From NCBI RefSeq assembly GCF_025950095.1, contig NZ_JAPDDR010000014.1, positions 62,879-126,878 of the forward strand: DNA of 64,000 nt, given 5' to 3'. Shown in pieces: positions 8,246 to 17,274 of this stretch (the stretch's first letter is position 1; each line of letters starts with the position of its first letter). Below the pieces are notes generated by a model. That model made no database searches and was not told the DNA's origin. It saw only the letters and a program-made list of their open reading frames with translations. A program made the position numbers and the translations under genes. This DNA comes from Luteolibacter rhizosphaerae. GTDB taxonomy: Bacteria; Verrucomicrobiota; Verrucomicrobiia; Verrucomicrobiales; Akkermansiaceae.

Positions 8246-8718
8246 CCCTTTCCGAATTGAAGTCCCTGCTGAGCGAGCATTCCGGCCTGCACTTCCGCAT
8301 CCAGCTGCCGGATGGCTCCGCGGTGCCGCAGTGCTTCCACGTGACGGAGGTGGGCCGCGTGCACAAGACCTTCCTGGACTGCGGCGGCACGCTGCGGGAG
8401 TCGATCACCTGCCAGCTGCAGGTGTGGATCGGGCCGGACTACGAGCACCGGATCGAGACCGGCAAGATGGCTGCGATCCTGGAGAAGGCGCGGACCTATC
8501 TGCCGGACGAGACGGTGCCGGTGGAGGTGGAGTATGAGGATGCGGTGATCTCCCAGTACACCATCTCCGGTCACGAGGTGCAGGCGGATGCGGTGGTGCT
8601 GGAGCTGGCGCACAAGCACACGGAATGTCTGGCCCCGGAGCTCTGCGGGCTGCCCGCGATCGGGCGCTTGCCGGCGATCGGGAAGAACCCGTGCTGCGGG
8701 CCATCGGGATGCTGTTAG
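8242..8718 (+). CDS. DUF6428-like protein of the arsenic operon
   Basis: 158 residues, with its start overlapping the arsR stop by 4 bp (translational coupling). It matches the DUF6428-type proteins often seen in ars operons: an N-terminal LSELKSLLSEHSGLHFRIQLPDG segment, then HVTEVGRVHKTFLDCGGTLR and a tail ending NPCCGPSGCC. The C-terminal CC and C-C pairs suggest metalloid binding. The biochemical role is unknown. Its place between the sensor and the transport/reduction genes supports a function in arsenic handling. Confidence 0.75.
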   Translation: MTLSELKSLLSEHSGLHFRIQLPDGSAVPQCFHVTEVGRVHKTFLDCGGTLRESITCQLQVWIGPDYEHRIETGKMAAILEKARTYLPDETVPVEVEYEDAVISQYTISGHEVQADAVVLELAHKHTECLAPELCGLPAIGRLPAIGKNPCCGPSGCC

Positions 8719-8725
8719 ACGGACG

Positions 8726-9397
8726 ATGAAGAAGCTGCTGGCAGAGTTCCTCGCGACCTTCGCGCTCGTCTTCGCGGGCACGGGGGCGATCGTGGTGAAT
8801 CAGATGAGCGGCGGCGTGATCGGTCATGCCGGGGTGGCGGCGGTCTTCGGCCTGATCGTGCTGGCGATGATCCACTGCTTCGGCAGCGTGAGCGGGGCGC
8901 ATATGAATCCGGCGGTGACCCTGGGCTTCGCGGTGGCGGGTCGTTTCCCCTGGCGGGAGACGGGCGGCTACATTCTGGCGCAGTGTGCCGGGGCGATCGC
9001 GGCGAGCCTGCTGGTGAAGTTCCTTTTCCCGGCCTCCCTCACGCTGGGGGCAACGCTGCCTGCGGGGAGCGTGCAGCAGAGCTTCGTGCTGGAGCTGGCG
9101 ATGAGCGCGCTGCTGATGCTGGTGATCCTGCGCGTGTCCGCGGAGGCCGAGGAGAAGGGCACGGCGGCGAGCCTGGCGATCGCGGCGACGGTGGGACTGG
9201 AGGCGATGTTCGGCGGGCCGGTCTCCGGGGCCTCGATGAATCCGGCGCGTTCGCTGGGGCCGGCGCTGGTCAGCGGGCACCTGGCAGGGCTGTGGATCTA
9301 TCTGGTGGCGACGACGGCGGGGGCGCTGCTGGCGGTGCCGCTGTGCGCGCTGATGCGTGCGCCGGGCTGCTGCGGGAAGATTTCGACTCAATCATGA
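8726..9397 (+). CDS. aqpS: MIP-family aquaglyceroporin of the arsenic operon (AqpS-like)
   Basis: 223 residues from the ATG at 8726; longer in-frame starts lie inside the upstream gene. It has six membrane helices with two NPA boxes (residues 61-63 in [12 protein letters not shown] and 172-174 in [13 protein letters not shown]). Neighbours are ArsR and ArsC, with no ArsB or Acr3 pump visible. In Sinorhizobium meliloti an aquaporin in the same position, AqpS, lets arsenite made by ArsC flow out of the cell; the same role is inferred here. It overlaps arsC by 4 bp (atga). Confidence 0.88.
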   Translation: MKKLLAEFLATFALVFAGTGAIVVNQMSGGVIGHAGVAAVFGLIVLAMIHCFGSVSGAHMNPAVTLGFAVAGRFPWRETGGYILAQCAGAIAASLLVKFLFPASLTLGATLPAGSVQQSFVLELAMSALLMLVILRVSAEAEEKGTAASLAIAATVGLEAMFGGPVSGASMNPARSLGPALVSGHLAGLWIYLVATTAGALLAVPLCALMRAPGCCGKISTQS

Positions 9398-9858
9398 TGA
9401 AGACACCTCCTCTTGTTCTGATCCTGTGCACCGGGAACTCCTGCCGCAGCCACATGGCGGAGGGTATCCTGCGTGCCGCCGCCGGTGATGTGCTCGATGT
9501 GCGCAGCGCGGGCTCGAAGCCTGCGGGCTATGTGCACCCGCTGGCGATCCGTGCGCTGGCGGAGATCGGGATCGATATCTCCGCGCATCGCTCGAAGCAT
9601 CTGGATGAATTCCTGAGCCTGGAGGTGGAGACGGTGATCACGGTGTGCGGGAATGCGGACCAGGCCTGCCCGATGTTTCCGGGGCAGGTGAACCGGCATC
9701 ACTGGGGCTTCGATGATCCGGCGCATGCGGAGGGGACGGAGGAGGAACAGATGGCGGTCTTCCGGCGCGTGCGGGACGAGATCCGAAGGGTCTTCGAGGC
9801 GTATGCGGCGGGGAGGCGGGACGGGTGTAACAGTGTGAAACGGCAATCTGTTTCTTGA
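9394..9858 (+). CDS. arsC: Arsenate reductase, thioredoxin-coupled low-MW phosphatase fold
   Basis: 154 residues; ATGs at 9394 and 9397 are both possible. The P-loop CTGNSCR (C12 to R18, Cx5R) is at the N-terminus. C85 and C92 (VCGNADQAC) match the Cys relay of the thioredoxin-type ArsC, and DDP (107-109) supplies the acid. It reduces As(V) to As(III), which the aquaporin can then release. The last ~12 residues (after AAGRRDG) are atypical, and the end coincides with non-ars sequence at about 9830, so the original stop may have been replaced. Confidence 0.93.
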   Translation: MMKTPPLVLILCTGNSCRSHMAEGILRAAAGDVLDVRSAGSKPAGYVHPLAIRALAEIGIDISAHRSKHLDEFLSLEVETVITVCGNADQACPMFPGQVNRHHWGFDDPAHAEGTEEEQMAVFRRVRDEIRRVFEAYAAGRRDGCNSVKRQSVS

Positions 9859-10033
9859 GGAAATCCGCCATGATCGAGTTCAGGTATACGCCCGCGATCA
9901 CTTCGGTTGCAGCCGCGTCGATCGCCGCGATGTCCTTTTCCAAGCGTTCAATCCGGGTCTTGGCCAACTGGCGGATGAGCCGGTGACCGTGGTGTTTGTC
10001 CCGGCTTTTCTCGCGGGCTAGCGAATCGACCAA
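9846..10033 (-). pseudogene. Possible gene remnant behind arsC
   Basis: An open frame beginning with TTG at 10033 encodes a helical, coding-like stretch (SLAREKSRDKHHGHRLIRQL, RIERLEKDIAAIDAAATEV) and then runs antisense into the end of arsC, where the sequence becomes low-complexity. It may be the N-terminal fragment of a truncated gene. The family is not recognised. The rest of 9859-10191 holds a single family A repeat arm and nothing else recognised. Confidence 0.3.
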
Positions 10034-10148
10034 TTCGCCGCCGGCGCGTATCAGGGAAGGGTCCTCAGGGGGCTAGTCCCGGGAGATCCATTTCCTTTGT
10101 GCTGCCTGCAACGAAAGTGCGTTCAGCGGTACACGGGAAGAACATACA

Positions 10149-10174
10149 AGCGGAAGGACTCTCGTCCTTCCGCT
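10149..10174. repeat. Solo family A palindrome between convergent genes
   Basis: agcggaaggactctcgtcct followed by tccgct forms a 26-bp sequence with 11-bp arms around a 4-bp loop. It is one arm of the REPIN-like family. It lies 18 bp past the stop of the minus-strand ELWxxDGT gene and may serve as its transcript end. Confidence 0.85.
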
Positions 10175-10191
10175 ACACCCAAAGCCCCCGA

Positions 10192-12900
10192 TCACTCCAC
10201 CGCCACCGAGAACAACTCCCTACCCGTCGCCAGGCTCGTCGCCGTGAAGTAGAGCTTATCCCCCAACAGCTTCAGCTCCTGCGGCGCGCTGCCCTCCGGC
10301 CCCGGCAGGAGATCCCACACCAGCACCGTACCCGCTTCCGTGCCATCGCTCTTCCACAGCTCGCGACCGTGTTCATCGGTCTCCGCCGTGAAGTAAACCA
10401 CATTCCCCACCGCAATGAAGTTCGCGGGACTCGAGGACCTCGACCCGGGCCGGATGTCCTTCACCTGGCGCGATCCCCCCACGCTGCCATTCGCCACCCA
10501 CAGCTCCAGATCCGAACCCACCGAACCCCAGCCTTCATCCTTGGCTCCGCGATAGAACATCAAGCCGCCCGTCACGGCCGTATCGCCCGGCGAATCGGTA
10601 TGATACCGGCTCAGGTCCGGAATCAGCGGCTGCACCCCCTGCGGCGTGCCATCGCTGCGATACCACTGAAATGGCGCGCCGAAGCTCCCCATCGCCGCGA
10701 AAAGCTGCAGGCCGTCTAGATCCACCGAGAGCGACACATTCCCGGCCAGGAAAGTCACGTAGGGATTCCCGTAGCTCACCGTGCCAGCCTCCGTGCCATC
10801 GCTCCGCCACAGCTGCTCGTAATAGATCCCGCCCACCGAGAAGGCCAGTTGATCCCCGATCACCGCCAAGCTCCGCCGGGTGTTCGTGGATGTGCTCGCC
10901 TGCGGGAACTGCTTCACCCGCTCCGTGCCTTCCTCCGTGCCATCGCTGCGCCACAGCGCCAGGCTGCCGGAAGCCATGCCGGACATGAAGTAAAGCATGC
11001 CATTGAAAGCCACCAGCTCACCCGGCCGCGCCTGCGGTCGGGTAAAGTCCCAGGCCACCACCTGCGCCGTGCCCGCCGCCGTGCCATCCGTGCGCCACAG
11101 CCCGGACTTAAGCGGATCGGTCAAATCGTTCACGCGGTAGTAAAGCAAGTCACCCGCCACGGTGAAGTCGGACAGCTCTTGGTACTGCGTATGTCGTACC
11201 AAGCGCTTCGTCCCCTTGGCCGTGCCATCCGTGATCCAGACCTCCGCCGGAGCCAGGTTCAGCGAGGGCGTCGTGAAGAGCGCCTTCTCCCCCAGCTTGG
11301 CCGCGAAGTAATTCCCGCCCGTGCTCGCCAGCAGGCCCCTCGGCTTCCAGATCACCCGCGGACTTCCGTCCTCGCTCACGCGCCACAGCTTCGGGCTGGA
11401 GTAGCCCTCGCTGTAGGCGAAGGCCAGAATCGACCCGTTCACCGCTTCGTAGGAACCCTTCCAGCCGCTATCGAAAGCGCCCATGTTCCCGCCCGGCTCC
11501 GGCGTCGTCAGCGGCAGCGCACCCACGCCCTTCGGTTTCGTGATCCACAGCGCATTCTCCGGCGTGCCGCGTCCGGCGGCGAAGAAGAAGCGATCCTGCC
11601 AGGTCGCGTAGAGCGGACCGCTCCCGCCGAAGGCATGGTAGTCCTTCATCCGGCTCACCCGCTTCGTCCCCCGCGCCGTGCCGTCGCTGCGCCACATCTC
11701 CCAGCGCGTGTCCGCCCCCTGCTGCTGGTAGTACAGATAGCTACCCGCCACCTGCAGATGGACCGGACCGCCCACCGTGCGGATCCGCGGGCCCGTCACC
11801 GGTCGCGTGCCCTCCGGCGTGCCGTCCGTGCGCCACAGCATGTGGGAGCGCTCCGAGTAACCGCCAAAGTACAGGAACCTGTCCATCTCTACCAGCTCGC
11901 CCGGGGTGAATTGCACCTTCTTGTGCATCATCGGCAGCTGGTGCGTGCCCGCCGGCGTGCCATCCGTGTGCCAGAACTGGCGTGACAGACTCTCTGTCAC
12001 CACCACGAAGGTGAGCCCCTGCTCCCATGCCTTCATCTCATCCACCTCCCACCAGATGCCCGAGCCGATCCGCACCGCATCCGTGCCCTGCCGCGTGCAA
12101 GTCCACAGCTCCTCCACGCTATCCCCCTGGTAGCTCCGGCCGACCCGCAGGTAGAAGCGCGAATCCGTCATCTCGAAGGAGATCAGAGAGCCGCCATCTG
12201 TCAGCGCGCCCGCATCTACGATGCTCGTCGTACCAGCCGCCGTGCCATCGCTGCAGAAGATGCGATCCCCCTCTACCCCGAAATACATCTGCCCGTCCCT
12301 CTCCCGGAACGAATAGGCACCGGACTCCAGCCCCGGGACCAGCGGGCTCAGCGCCTGCGTGCCCGCCACCGTGCCATTGCTGAACCACAGCGCATAGGAC
12401 ACCCCGGGATTCTCATAGCGCACGCGGAAGAATACCCCGCCCGCCATACCGCCCTGCATCTGGATCTCCCCGGTCCCACCCTCCGGCGAAAGCGCCGCCG
12501 TATCCAGCAGCATCACCGTGCCTGCCGCCGTGCCATCCGTGATCCACAGCTTCTCCATCTGGCTCGCATCCTCCGTCACGAAGGCCACCTTCTCTCCCAC
12601 CTGCACCGGCCGCATCGGGTAGGAATTGCCCTGCCCCGGCTCGATGTCCATCAGCAGCCGTGTGCCACCCGTCGTGCCATCGCTGAACCACAGCTCATGA
12701 CCCTGCGCGATCGTCTTCATCGCGAAGACCACCCCGCCCTGCACCGGCATCACCCATTGGATCTGGGCATCGTGACCGGCCGGCGTGCGGTTCAGATCCG
12801 CCACCAACTGCGCTGCCGGACCGACCTGCGCCACCGCCTGCAGCGGCAGCATGGATGCAGCAAAGGCCAGCCCGGGAATGATAAAGGAACGGGGAGTCAT
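10192..12900 (-). CDS. Secreted ELWxxDGT-repeat protein, paralog 2
   Basis: 902 residues. The signal peptide (about 1-25, PGLAFAASMLPLQAVA core) is cleaved before QVGPAAQL. The mature start AQLVADLNRTPAGHDAQIQWVMP aligns with paralog 1 (AELVKDLNRTPGS..IEWVMP), so the two are homologous end to end. About 14-15 ELWxxDGTxxGT repeats follow, several degraded (RIFCSDGT, ELWVANGS). The last blade, HGRELWKSDGTEAGT, is the best conserved. No enzyme motif is seen. It is convergent with the arsenic operon; its promoter lies in 12901-13260. Confidence 0.93.
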   Translation of the reverse strand: MTPRSFIIPGLAFAASMLPLQAVAQVGPAAQLVADLNRTPAGHDAQIQWVMPVQGGVVFAMKTIAQGHELWFSDGTTGGTRLLMDIEPGQGNSYPMRPVQVGEKVAFVTEDASQMEKLWITDGTAAGTVMLLDTAALSPEGGTGEIQMQGGMAGGVFFRVRYENPGVSYALWFSNGTVAGTQALSPLVPGLESGAYSFRERDGQMYFGVEGDRIFCSDGTAAGTTSIVDAGALTDGGSLISFEMTDSRFYLRVGRSYQGDSVEELWTCTRQGTDAVRIGSGIWWEVDEMKAWEQGLTFVVVTESLSRQFWHTDGTPAGTHQLPMMHKKVQFTPGELVEMDRFLYFGGYSERSHMLWRTDGTPEGTRPVTGPRIRTVGGPVHLQVAGSYLYYQQQGADTRWEMWRSDGTARGTKRVSRMKDYHAFGGSGPLYATWQDRFFFAAGRGTPENALWITKPKGVGALPLTTPEPGGNMGAFDSGWKGSYEAVNGSILAFAYSEGYSSPKLWRVSEDGSPRVIWKPRGLLASTGGNYFAAKLGEKALFTTPSLNLAPAEVWITDGTAKGTKRLVRHTQYQELSDFTVAGDLLYYRVNDLTDPLKSGLWRTDGTAAGTAQVVAWDFTRPQARPGELVAFNGMLYFMSGMASGSLALWRSDGTEEGTERVKQFPQASTSTNTRRSLAVIGDQLAFSVGGIYYEQLWRSDGTEAGTVSYGNPYVTFLAGNVSLSVDLDGLQLFAAMGSFGAPFQWYRSDGTPQGVQPLIPDLSRYHTDSPGDTAVTGGLMFYRGAKDEGWGSVGSDLELWVANGSVGGSRQVKDIRPGSRSSSPANFIAVGNVVYFTAETDEHGRELWKSDGTEAGTVLVWDLLPGPEGSAPQELKLLGDKLYFTATSLATGRELFSVAVE

Positions 12901-12956
12901 GAAAGTGCGGAGAAACGTGGAGGAGACAAAGCAAAGTTGACTGCGGACCCAAGCCC

Positions 12957-12975
12957 TCGCGCGAGGAAAATCGCC
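12957..12975 (-). promoter_or_regulatory. Shared upstream motif, paralog 2
   Basis: On the minus strand this reads gcgattttcctcgcgcgagg. It contains a perfect 12-bp palindrome (cctcgcgcgagg) and is about 57 bp before the start at 12900. See the equivalent site at 434-452. Confidence 0.4.
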
Positions 12976-13122
12976 TAACAGCTAGGCTGCCCCGGGAGCG
13001 CGGAGCCTCCGGCCCGCAGAAGCCACCCTCACGCAGCGCCCCACCCTTCGTAGCGGAAAGACTCCCCGCCCCGGAAGGCCGCCGGAAGCACGCTGCCCAC
13101 CGGACATCACCACCAACCAAGC

Positions 13123-13225
13123 TCCCCGCCCCGGAGGGGCATCGGAACTTAGCCGGTCGGCAAGCGCAGCGCAGCCACCGGTCACGCCCGCCTAACCATT
13201 CGCGTCCCGGAGGGCCGCCGGAAGG
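13123..13225. repeat. Dispersed repeat family B copy
   Basis: The core cggaacttagccggt is followed by a caagcgcagcgcagccaccg block and a closing cccggagggccgccgg. Near-identical copies are at 18070-18171 and 28373-28474. The element is rich in nested inverted segments (ccccggagggg, ccggt/accgg). It occupies most of the gap 12976-13260 between two ELWxxDGT genes; no gene is seen there. Confidence 0.85.
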
Positions 13226-13260
13226 ATGGCGTCACATGATCGGATCCTACCTATCGCATC

Positions 13261-15957
13261 TCACTCCCCATCGATCACATACAGCTCCCTCCCGATCGCC
13301 CGCCGCAGCGCATGGAAGTACAGCTTCCCATCCACCACCTTCAGATCTTCCGCATAGCTCCCCTCCGGGCCCGGCTCCACATCCGCCGCCAGCACCGTGC
13401 CCGCCTCCGTGCCATCCGTCTTCCACACCTCCAGCCCGTGCTCCGGGTGATATGCCGTGAAGTAAACCTGCCCGCCGAATGCCGTGAACCGCGAGGGCGA
13501 AGATGGATTCGTCCCCGGCCAAATGTTCTTCAAGCGGAAGGTCCCCGCCGCCGTGCCATCCGTCACCCAGGGCTCCACATCGCCATCCGCATCCACTCCC
13601 GGATAGTAGGCCTTGCCACCCGCCACCGTCACCTGGCTCTCGTAGCGCGCCAGATGATCCACCGTGACCCCGCCCTGCACGCGCTGCGTTCCCGCTGCCG
13701 TGCCATCGCTCAGCCACCACTGATACGGCTCGGTCGTCACCACGCCGCGCCCGAGGATAAGCTCCTTCCCGCCCAAATCATAAGACACGTCGATCGAGGC
13801 AAGCTGCGTCGCCACGTTGTAGACCGGTTGCACCTTCTGCGTGCCCGCCTCCGTACCATCGCTGGTCCACAGCTCTTCCGTCAGCGGCCGGCTCAGCGTG
13901 ATCGAGAGCCGGTTGCCGATCGCCTTCAGCCCCTCCGGCGTCCCGTCCTGCGGCTCCCATTGATCCACGACCATCACCGTGCCCGCCACCGTGCCATCGC
14001 TCTTCCACAGCTCGCGGCGGCCACCCGACTGCGCCGTGAGGAAGTAGAGCGTGCCGTTCAGGTTCGTCATCTCGTTGTGGACCGGGGCCGCATTATGGGC
14101 TGCATCGAGCTTCGTGGTGCCTGCCACCGTGCCATCCGTCACCCACAGCTCGTTCTCGTACTCCGCGGAGCCCGACATCACCGAGTAGAAGATCTTGTTC
14201 CCCACCGTCACGAACTGCTGCGGATATCCCTGCGCTCCCACGCTATCATGCTCCGAGAGACGCCGCGTCCCCTTCGCCGTGCCATTCGTGGTCCACACCT
14301 CGCGCGCTGAATCCCCCCTCAGGCGGAAGACCGCATTCGCACCCAGCGTACCGTGGAAGTCCAAGGTCGTGCCCGAGCTGGAGAGGAAGCTCGGCGTCTT
14401 CCAGATCGCCTTGGCCTTCCCCTTCGGGCTGATCGTCCAGAGCTCGTAGCCCTTGCCCCGGCCATCCGGGGTCATGATGAAGGACAGGAACTTCCCGTTT
14501 GCCGAGCCATAGGGCACGCCCTCCATCCCGCTGGAGGAGTAGGCATCGCCCGTAGTCTTCTCCGGCGTAGTCAAGCGCGTCACGCCCTTCGTCCCGCGGG
14601 TGCGCCAGAGCGCGTTGTCCGTCACGCCCGGGCCCTTCGCATAGTAGATCGAGCCGTTCGATTCCGCCACTTGTGCGCCCAGCGCCAGGGGATTCGCGTT
14701 CACCAGGCGGTCCACCCGCCGCGTGCCCTTCGTCGTCCCGTCCGTGCGCCACTGCTCCCAGAGATTCCCTTCCGTCAGATACTGGAAATACAGGAAGCCG
14801 CCGCCATCCACGAAGAGGTCGATCTCGCCATAGTTCGTCGTCCCGATCTCCCGCACCAGCTGCGTACCCTGCTCCGTACCATCCGTGCGGTAGAGCGCCA
14901 CGCCCGCTTCACTCCTCGCACCGAAGTAGAGATGCCCGTTCCACTCCAGCATCGCACCCATCGGCTGATAGCCGCTGCCCAGCGGGACCACGTGCGTGCC
15001 CGCCGCCGTTCCATCGCTGGTCCACAACGTGCGCACCAGCTGCTCATCCTCCAGCACCAGGAAGAGCTTGTCGCCCAGCGCCCCGCTCGCGCGGATATCC
15101 CAGTTCGCGGCCGATACCGCCGGCTGCACCTCGGTCAGATTCCCGCCCTCCAGATCGCAGGACCAGATCTCCGGCGGATTCAGATAGGGAGTCGCCACGA
15201 AATAGATCCGGCTGCCCGCGATGATCATGCGCGGATTGTAGGTCTCCTTGATCAACTCGATCTCCGCCAGCGCGCGCGTGCCTGCCAGCGTGCCATCGCT
15301 GCACCACAGCTCGCCGTCATTCGCCAGGAAGTAGAGCCGCCCGTTCGCCGCCTCCGCGTTCCATGCATCCTCGAAGCCCGTGCGCTCCGTGCCCGCCTGG
15401 TTCAGCGGATTCAGCAGACGCGTGCCCGCCGCCGTGCCATCGGTGAACCACAGCTCGTAGGGCAACTCCTCATTCACGAATGCCCGGAAGAACACGCCCT
15501 CGGCATTCGCGCCGAGCGTGCGTTCGATTCCCACCGCGTTCCCCGTCGCATGCTGCGTCACCTTCACCGTGCCGGCCTCCGTGCCATCCGTCACCCAGAT
15601 CTGCTTGCCGTCCTGCACCGTCGTCGCCGTGAAGAAGACCCGGTCCCCCGAGCGCAACAGACCTTCAGGATGCGAGCCTGCATTGCCCGGCACGATGTCC
15701 TTCAGCAGCGTCGTCGTCTTCAGCGCACCCCGGCTCACCCACAGCTCCGGCCCGTACGCCAGGCTGTCCTTCAAGAACACCACCCCGTTTGGCAGCGCCG
15801 TAATCCCGTCGATCCCCGCACCCATATTTCGCTGGCTCTTGTTCAGGTCCGCCACCAGCCGCGCTTCAGACTGGGCCCCGGCAGGCAGCGCCGCCATTGA
15901 CACGCAAGCGATTACCAGAGGAGACAGCAGGGAGAAACGGGAGATCGGGTGAATCAT
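13261..15957 (-). CDS. Secreted ELWxxDGT-repeat protein, paralog 3
   Basis: 898 residues with a signal peptide (about 1-29, ending AALPAGA-QS). The mature start ARLVADLNKSQRNMGAGIDG aligns with the other two paralogs. About 14 repeats are visible (ELWFTDGTAAGT, ELWKSDGTVAGT, EPWVTDGTAAGT, EVWKTDGTEAGT). It lies 360 bp upstream of paralog 2 in the same direction, so the two may be a tandem duplication, but the family B repeat between them and separate leaders suggest separate transcripts. Role unknown; expected extracellular beta-propeller. Confidence 0.93.
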   Translation of the reverse strand: MIHPISRFSLLSPLVIACVSMAALPAGAQSEARLVADLNKSQRNMGAGIDGITALPNGVVFLKDSLAYGPELWVSRGALKTTTLLKDIVPGNAGSHPEGLLRSGDRVFFTATTVQDGKQIWVTDGTEAGTVKVTQHATGNAVGIERTLGANAEGVFFRAFVNEELPYELWFTDGTAAGTRLLNPLNQAGTERTGFEDAWNAEAANGRLYFLANDGELWCSDGTLAGTRALAEIELIKETYNPRMIIAGSRIYFVATPYLNPPEIWSCDLEGGNLTEVQPAVSAANWDIRASGALGDKLFLVLEDEQLVRTLWTSDGTAAGTHVVPLGSGYQPMGAMLEWNGHLYFGARSEAGVALYRTDGTEQGTQLVREIGTTNYGEIDLFVDGGGFLYFQYLTEGNLWEQWRTDGTTKGTRRVDRLVNANPLALGAQVAESNGSIYYAKGPGVTDNALWRTRGTKGVTRLTTPEKTTGDAYSSSGMEGVPYGSANGKFLSFIMTPDGRGKGYELWTISPKGKAKAIWKTPSFLSSSGTTLDFHGTLGANAVFRLRGDSAREVWTTNGTAKGTRRLSEHDSVGAQGYPQQFVTVGNKIFYSVMSGSAEYENELWVTDGTVAGTTKLDAAHNAAPVHNEMTNLNGTLYFLTAQSGGRRELWKSDGTVAGTVMVVDQWEPQDGTPEGLKAIGNRLSITLSRPLTEELWTSDGTEAGTQKVQPVYNVATQLASIDVSYDLGGKELILGRGVVTTEPYQWWLSDGTAAGTQRVQGGVTVDHLARYESQVTVAGGKAYYPGVDADGDVEPWVTDGTAAGTFRLKNIWPGTNPSSPSRFTAFGGQVYFTAYHPEHGLEVWKTDGTEAGTVLAADVEPGPEGSYAEDLKVVDGKLYFHALRRAIGRELYVIDGE

Positions 15958-16143
15958 GAGGAGAAAGATCGGATGTTATACCGGAGATAGCGCGGAGATC
16001 CGCCCTCGCCGGACGCCCGCCAGCAAAGCCAGGCCCCTACATCCCGCCAGAAAAATCCCCTACCGGAATCGCCCCCACCGCGCGTTTTCACGGCCCGCTC
16101 ATGGAATCTTCACAGGAGCCGCTGCAAGCTCCCGCGATCCCCG

Positions 16144-16575
16144 ATGCTCGCTCTCCTGCTCATCGCCTCCATCGGCTACATCGTTTCCCTCGTCACTTCC
16201 TCCGCCCCCGCGCCGGACCCGGAGAATCCTGCGCCCGTATCCCGCTACGATCACCTCCGCCCTTGGCTGCTCGCAGGCATGGTTCCGCTCGGCACCCTCG
16301 CGGTCATGGCCTATCTCTTCTGGATCTCCGGCTTCGCCACCACCGTGCAGTTCAATGCCGGCAGCAGCCGCCGCATGAGCACCTGGTCCCTCTGGGTCGA
16401 TCTCTTTCCCCTGCTGCTCATCCTCACCGCCATCAGCGCCTTCGCGAATCTCATCTGGCTTCTCCGCAGCGCCTTCACGCGCGGGCAGCGGCACCGCTTG
16501 CCCGCCATCGCCTGTTCCCTCGGGCTCTCCGTCCTCAGCTTCTTCACCGTCGCCGGGAACTTCCCCTCCGCCTGA
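16144..16575 (+). CDS. Four-helix integral membrane protein, unknown
   Basis: 143 residues. Helices: LALLLIASIGYIVSLVTSS, WLLAGMVPLGTLAVMAYLFW, LWVDLFPLLLILTAISAFANLIW and LPAIACSLGLSVLSFFTVAG. A loop of PAPDPENPAPVSRYDHLRP joins the first two. The family is not recognised. An overlapping plus-strand frame (16101-16724) has no membrane or domain signal and is rejected. It is divergent from paralog 3 of the ELWxxDGT set. Confidence 0.7.
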   Translation: MLALLLIASIGYIVSLVTSSAPAPDPENPAPVSRYDHLRPWLLAGMVPLGTLAVMAYLFWISGFATTVQFNAGSSRRMSTWSLWVDLFPLLLILTAISAFANLIWLLRSAFTRGQRHRLPAIACSLGLSVLSFFTVAGNFPSA

Positions 16576-17274
16576 ATCACCATCCCCTACCCGGGCACCA
16601 CCCTTCAAATTACCAGATCCGTAGTAGATTCCACCTACAACATCCCTGTTGCCCATCATCGCCTGAGAAATCCATCATTCCCGCGAAACCAAATCCGTTT
16701 CGGCGGGTTCGAAAGATGTCATGAGCATGCTCACCGGGAGCGGCCGCATCACCCCATCCGTGGGGTGGGACCAACGGCCAACGATTCCGGCTTGCGCGGT
16801 GCTTCCCCGGATCCCCGTCATCCGGGGAAGCATCAACTCCCTCCCCCGGGGAGCGCTGACTTCACTCAGCCGAAGCAACCCTCACCGCCCGCCATCAAGG
16901 GCAAGTAGTCCCGCCTTCAGGCGGACGAAGCCGCTCTCGCGCCCCGCACCACCCCTCATCGCAGCGGGATGACTTCGTCATTCCGGCTTCTCGCATCCTC
17001 CCCGGGATCGCCATCAGCTTCTGCATCCCCGCGTCCCCATCTCCTGCCCTTCCACTGCTCACGGATCACTCGGCACCTGCCTTTCCTTCCAACTGAACAC
17101 TAAAAACTAGCAAACTCCCTCTACCTCTCACTGCTCACTCGGCACTTCCTTCACCATCCGCTCACGCCTCTTTCACGCAACACCGCATGACATCTGCGCG
17201 CGCACTGGTTAGAAAGGGAAACGCAGGGCCCGCTTGCCCTCCGGAAAAAATCCCCACCATCCGCACCCACGGAC
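16576..17274. repeat. Gene-free repeat mosaic 1
   Basis: No gene is supported in these ~700 bp. It holds a family C copy (16892-16933), a solo family A arm (16961-16990, gcagcgggatgacttcgtca), and one and a half copies of family E (17042-17116 and 17123-17150; core tcactcggcacctgcctttc then cttccaactgaacact and agcaaact). The same families recur in other orders at 17947-18321, 22024-22293 and 28119-28605. Confidence 0.8.
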
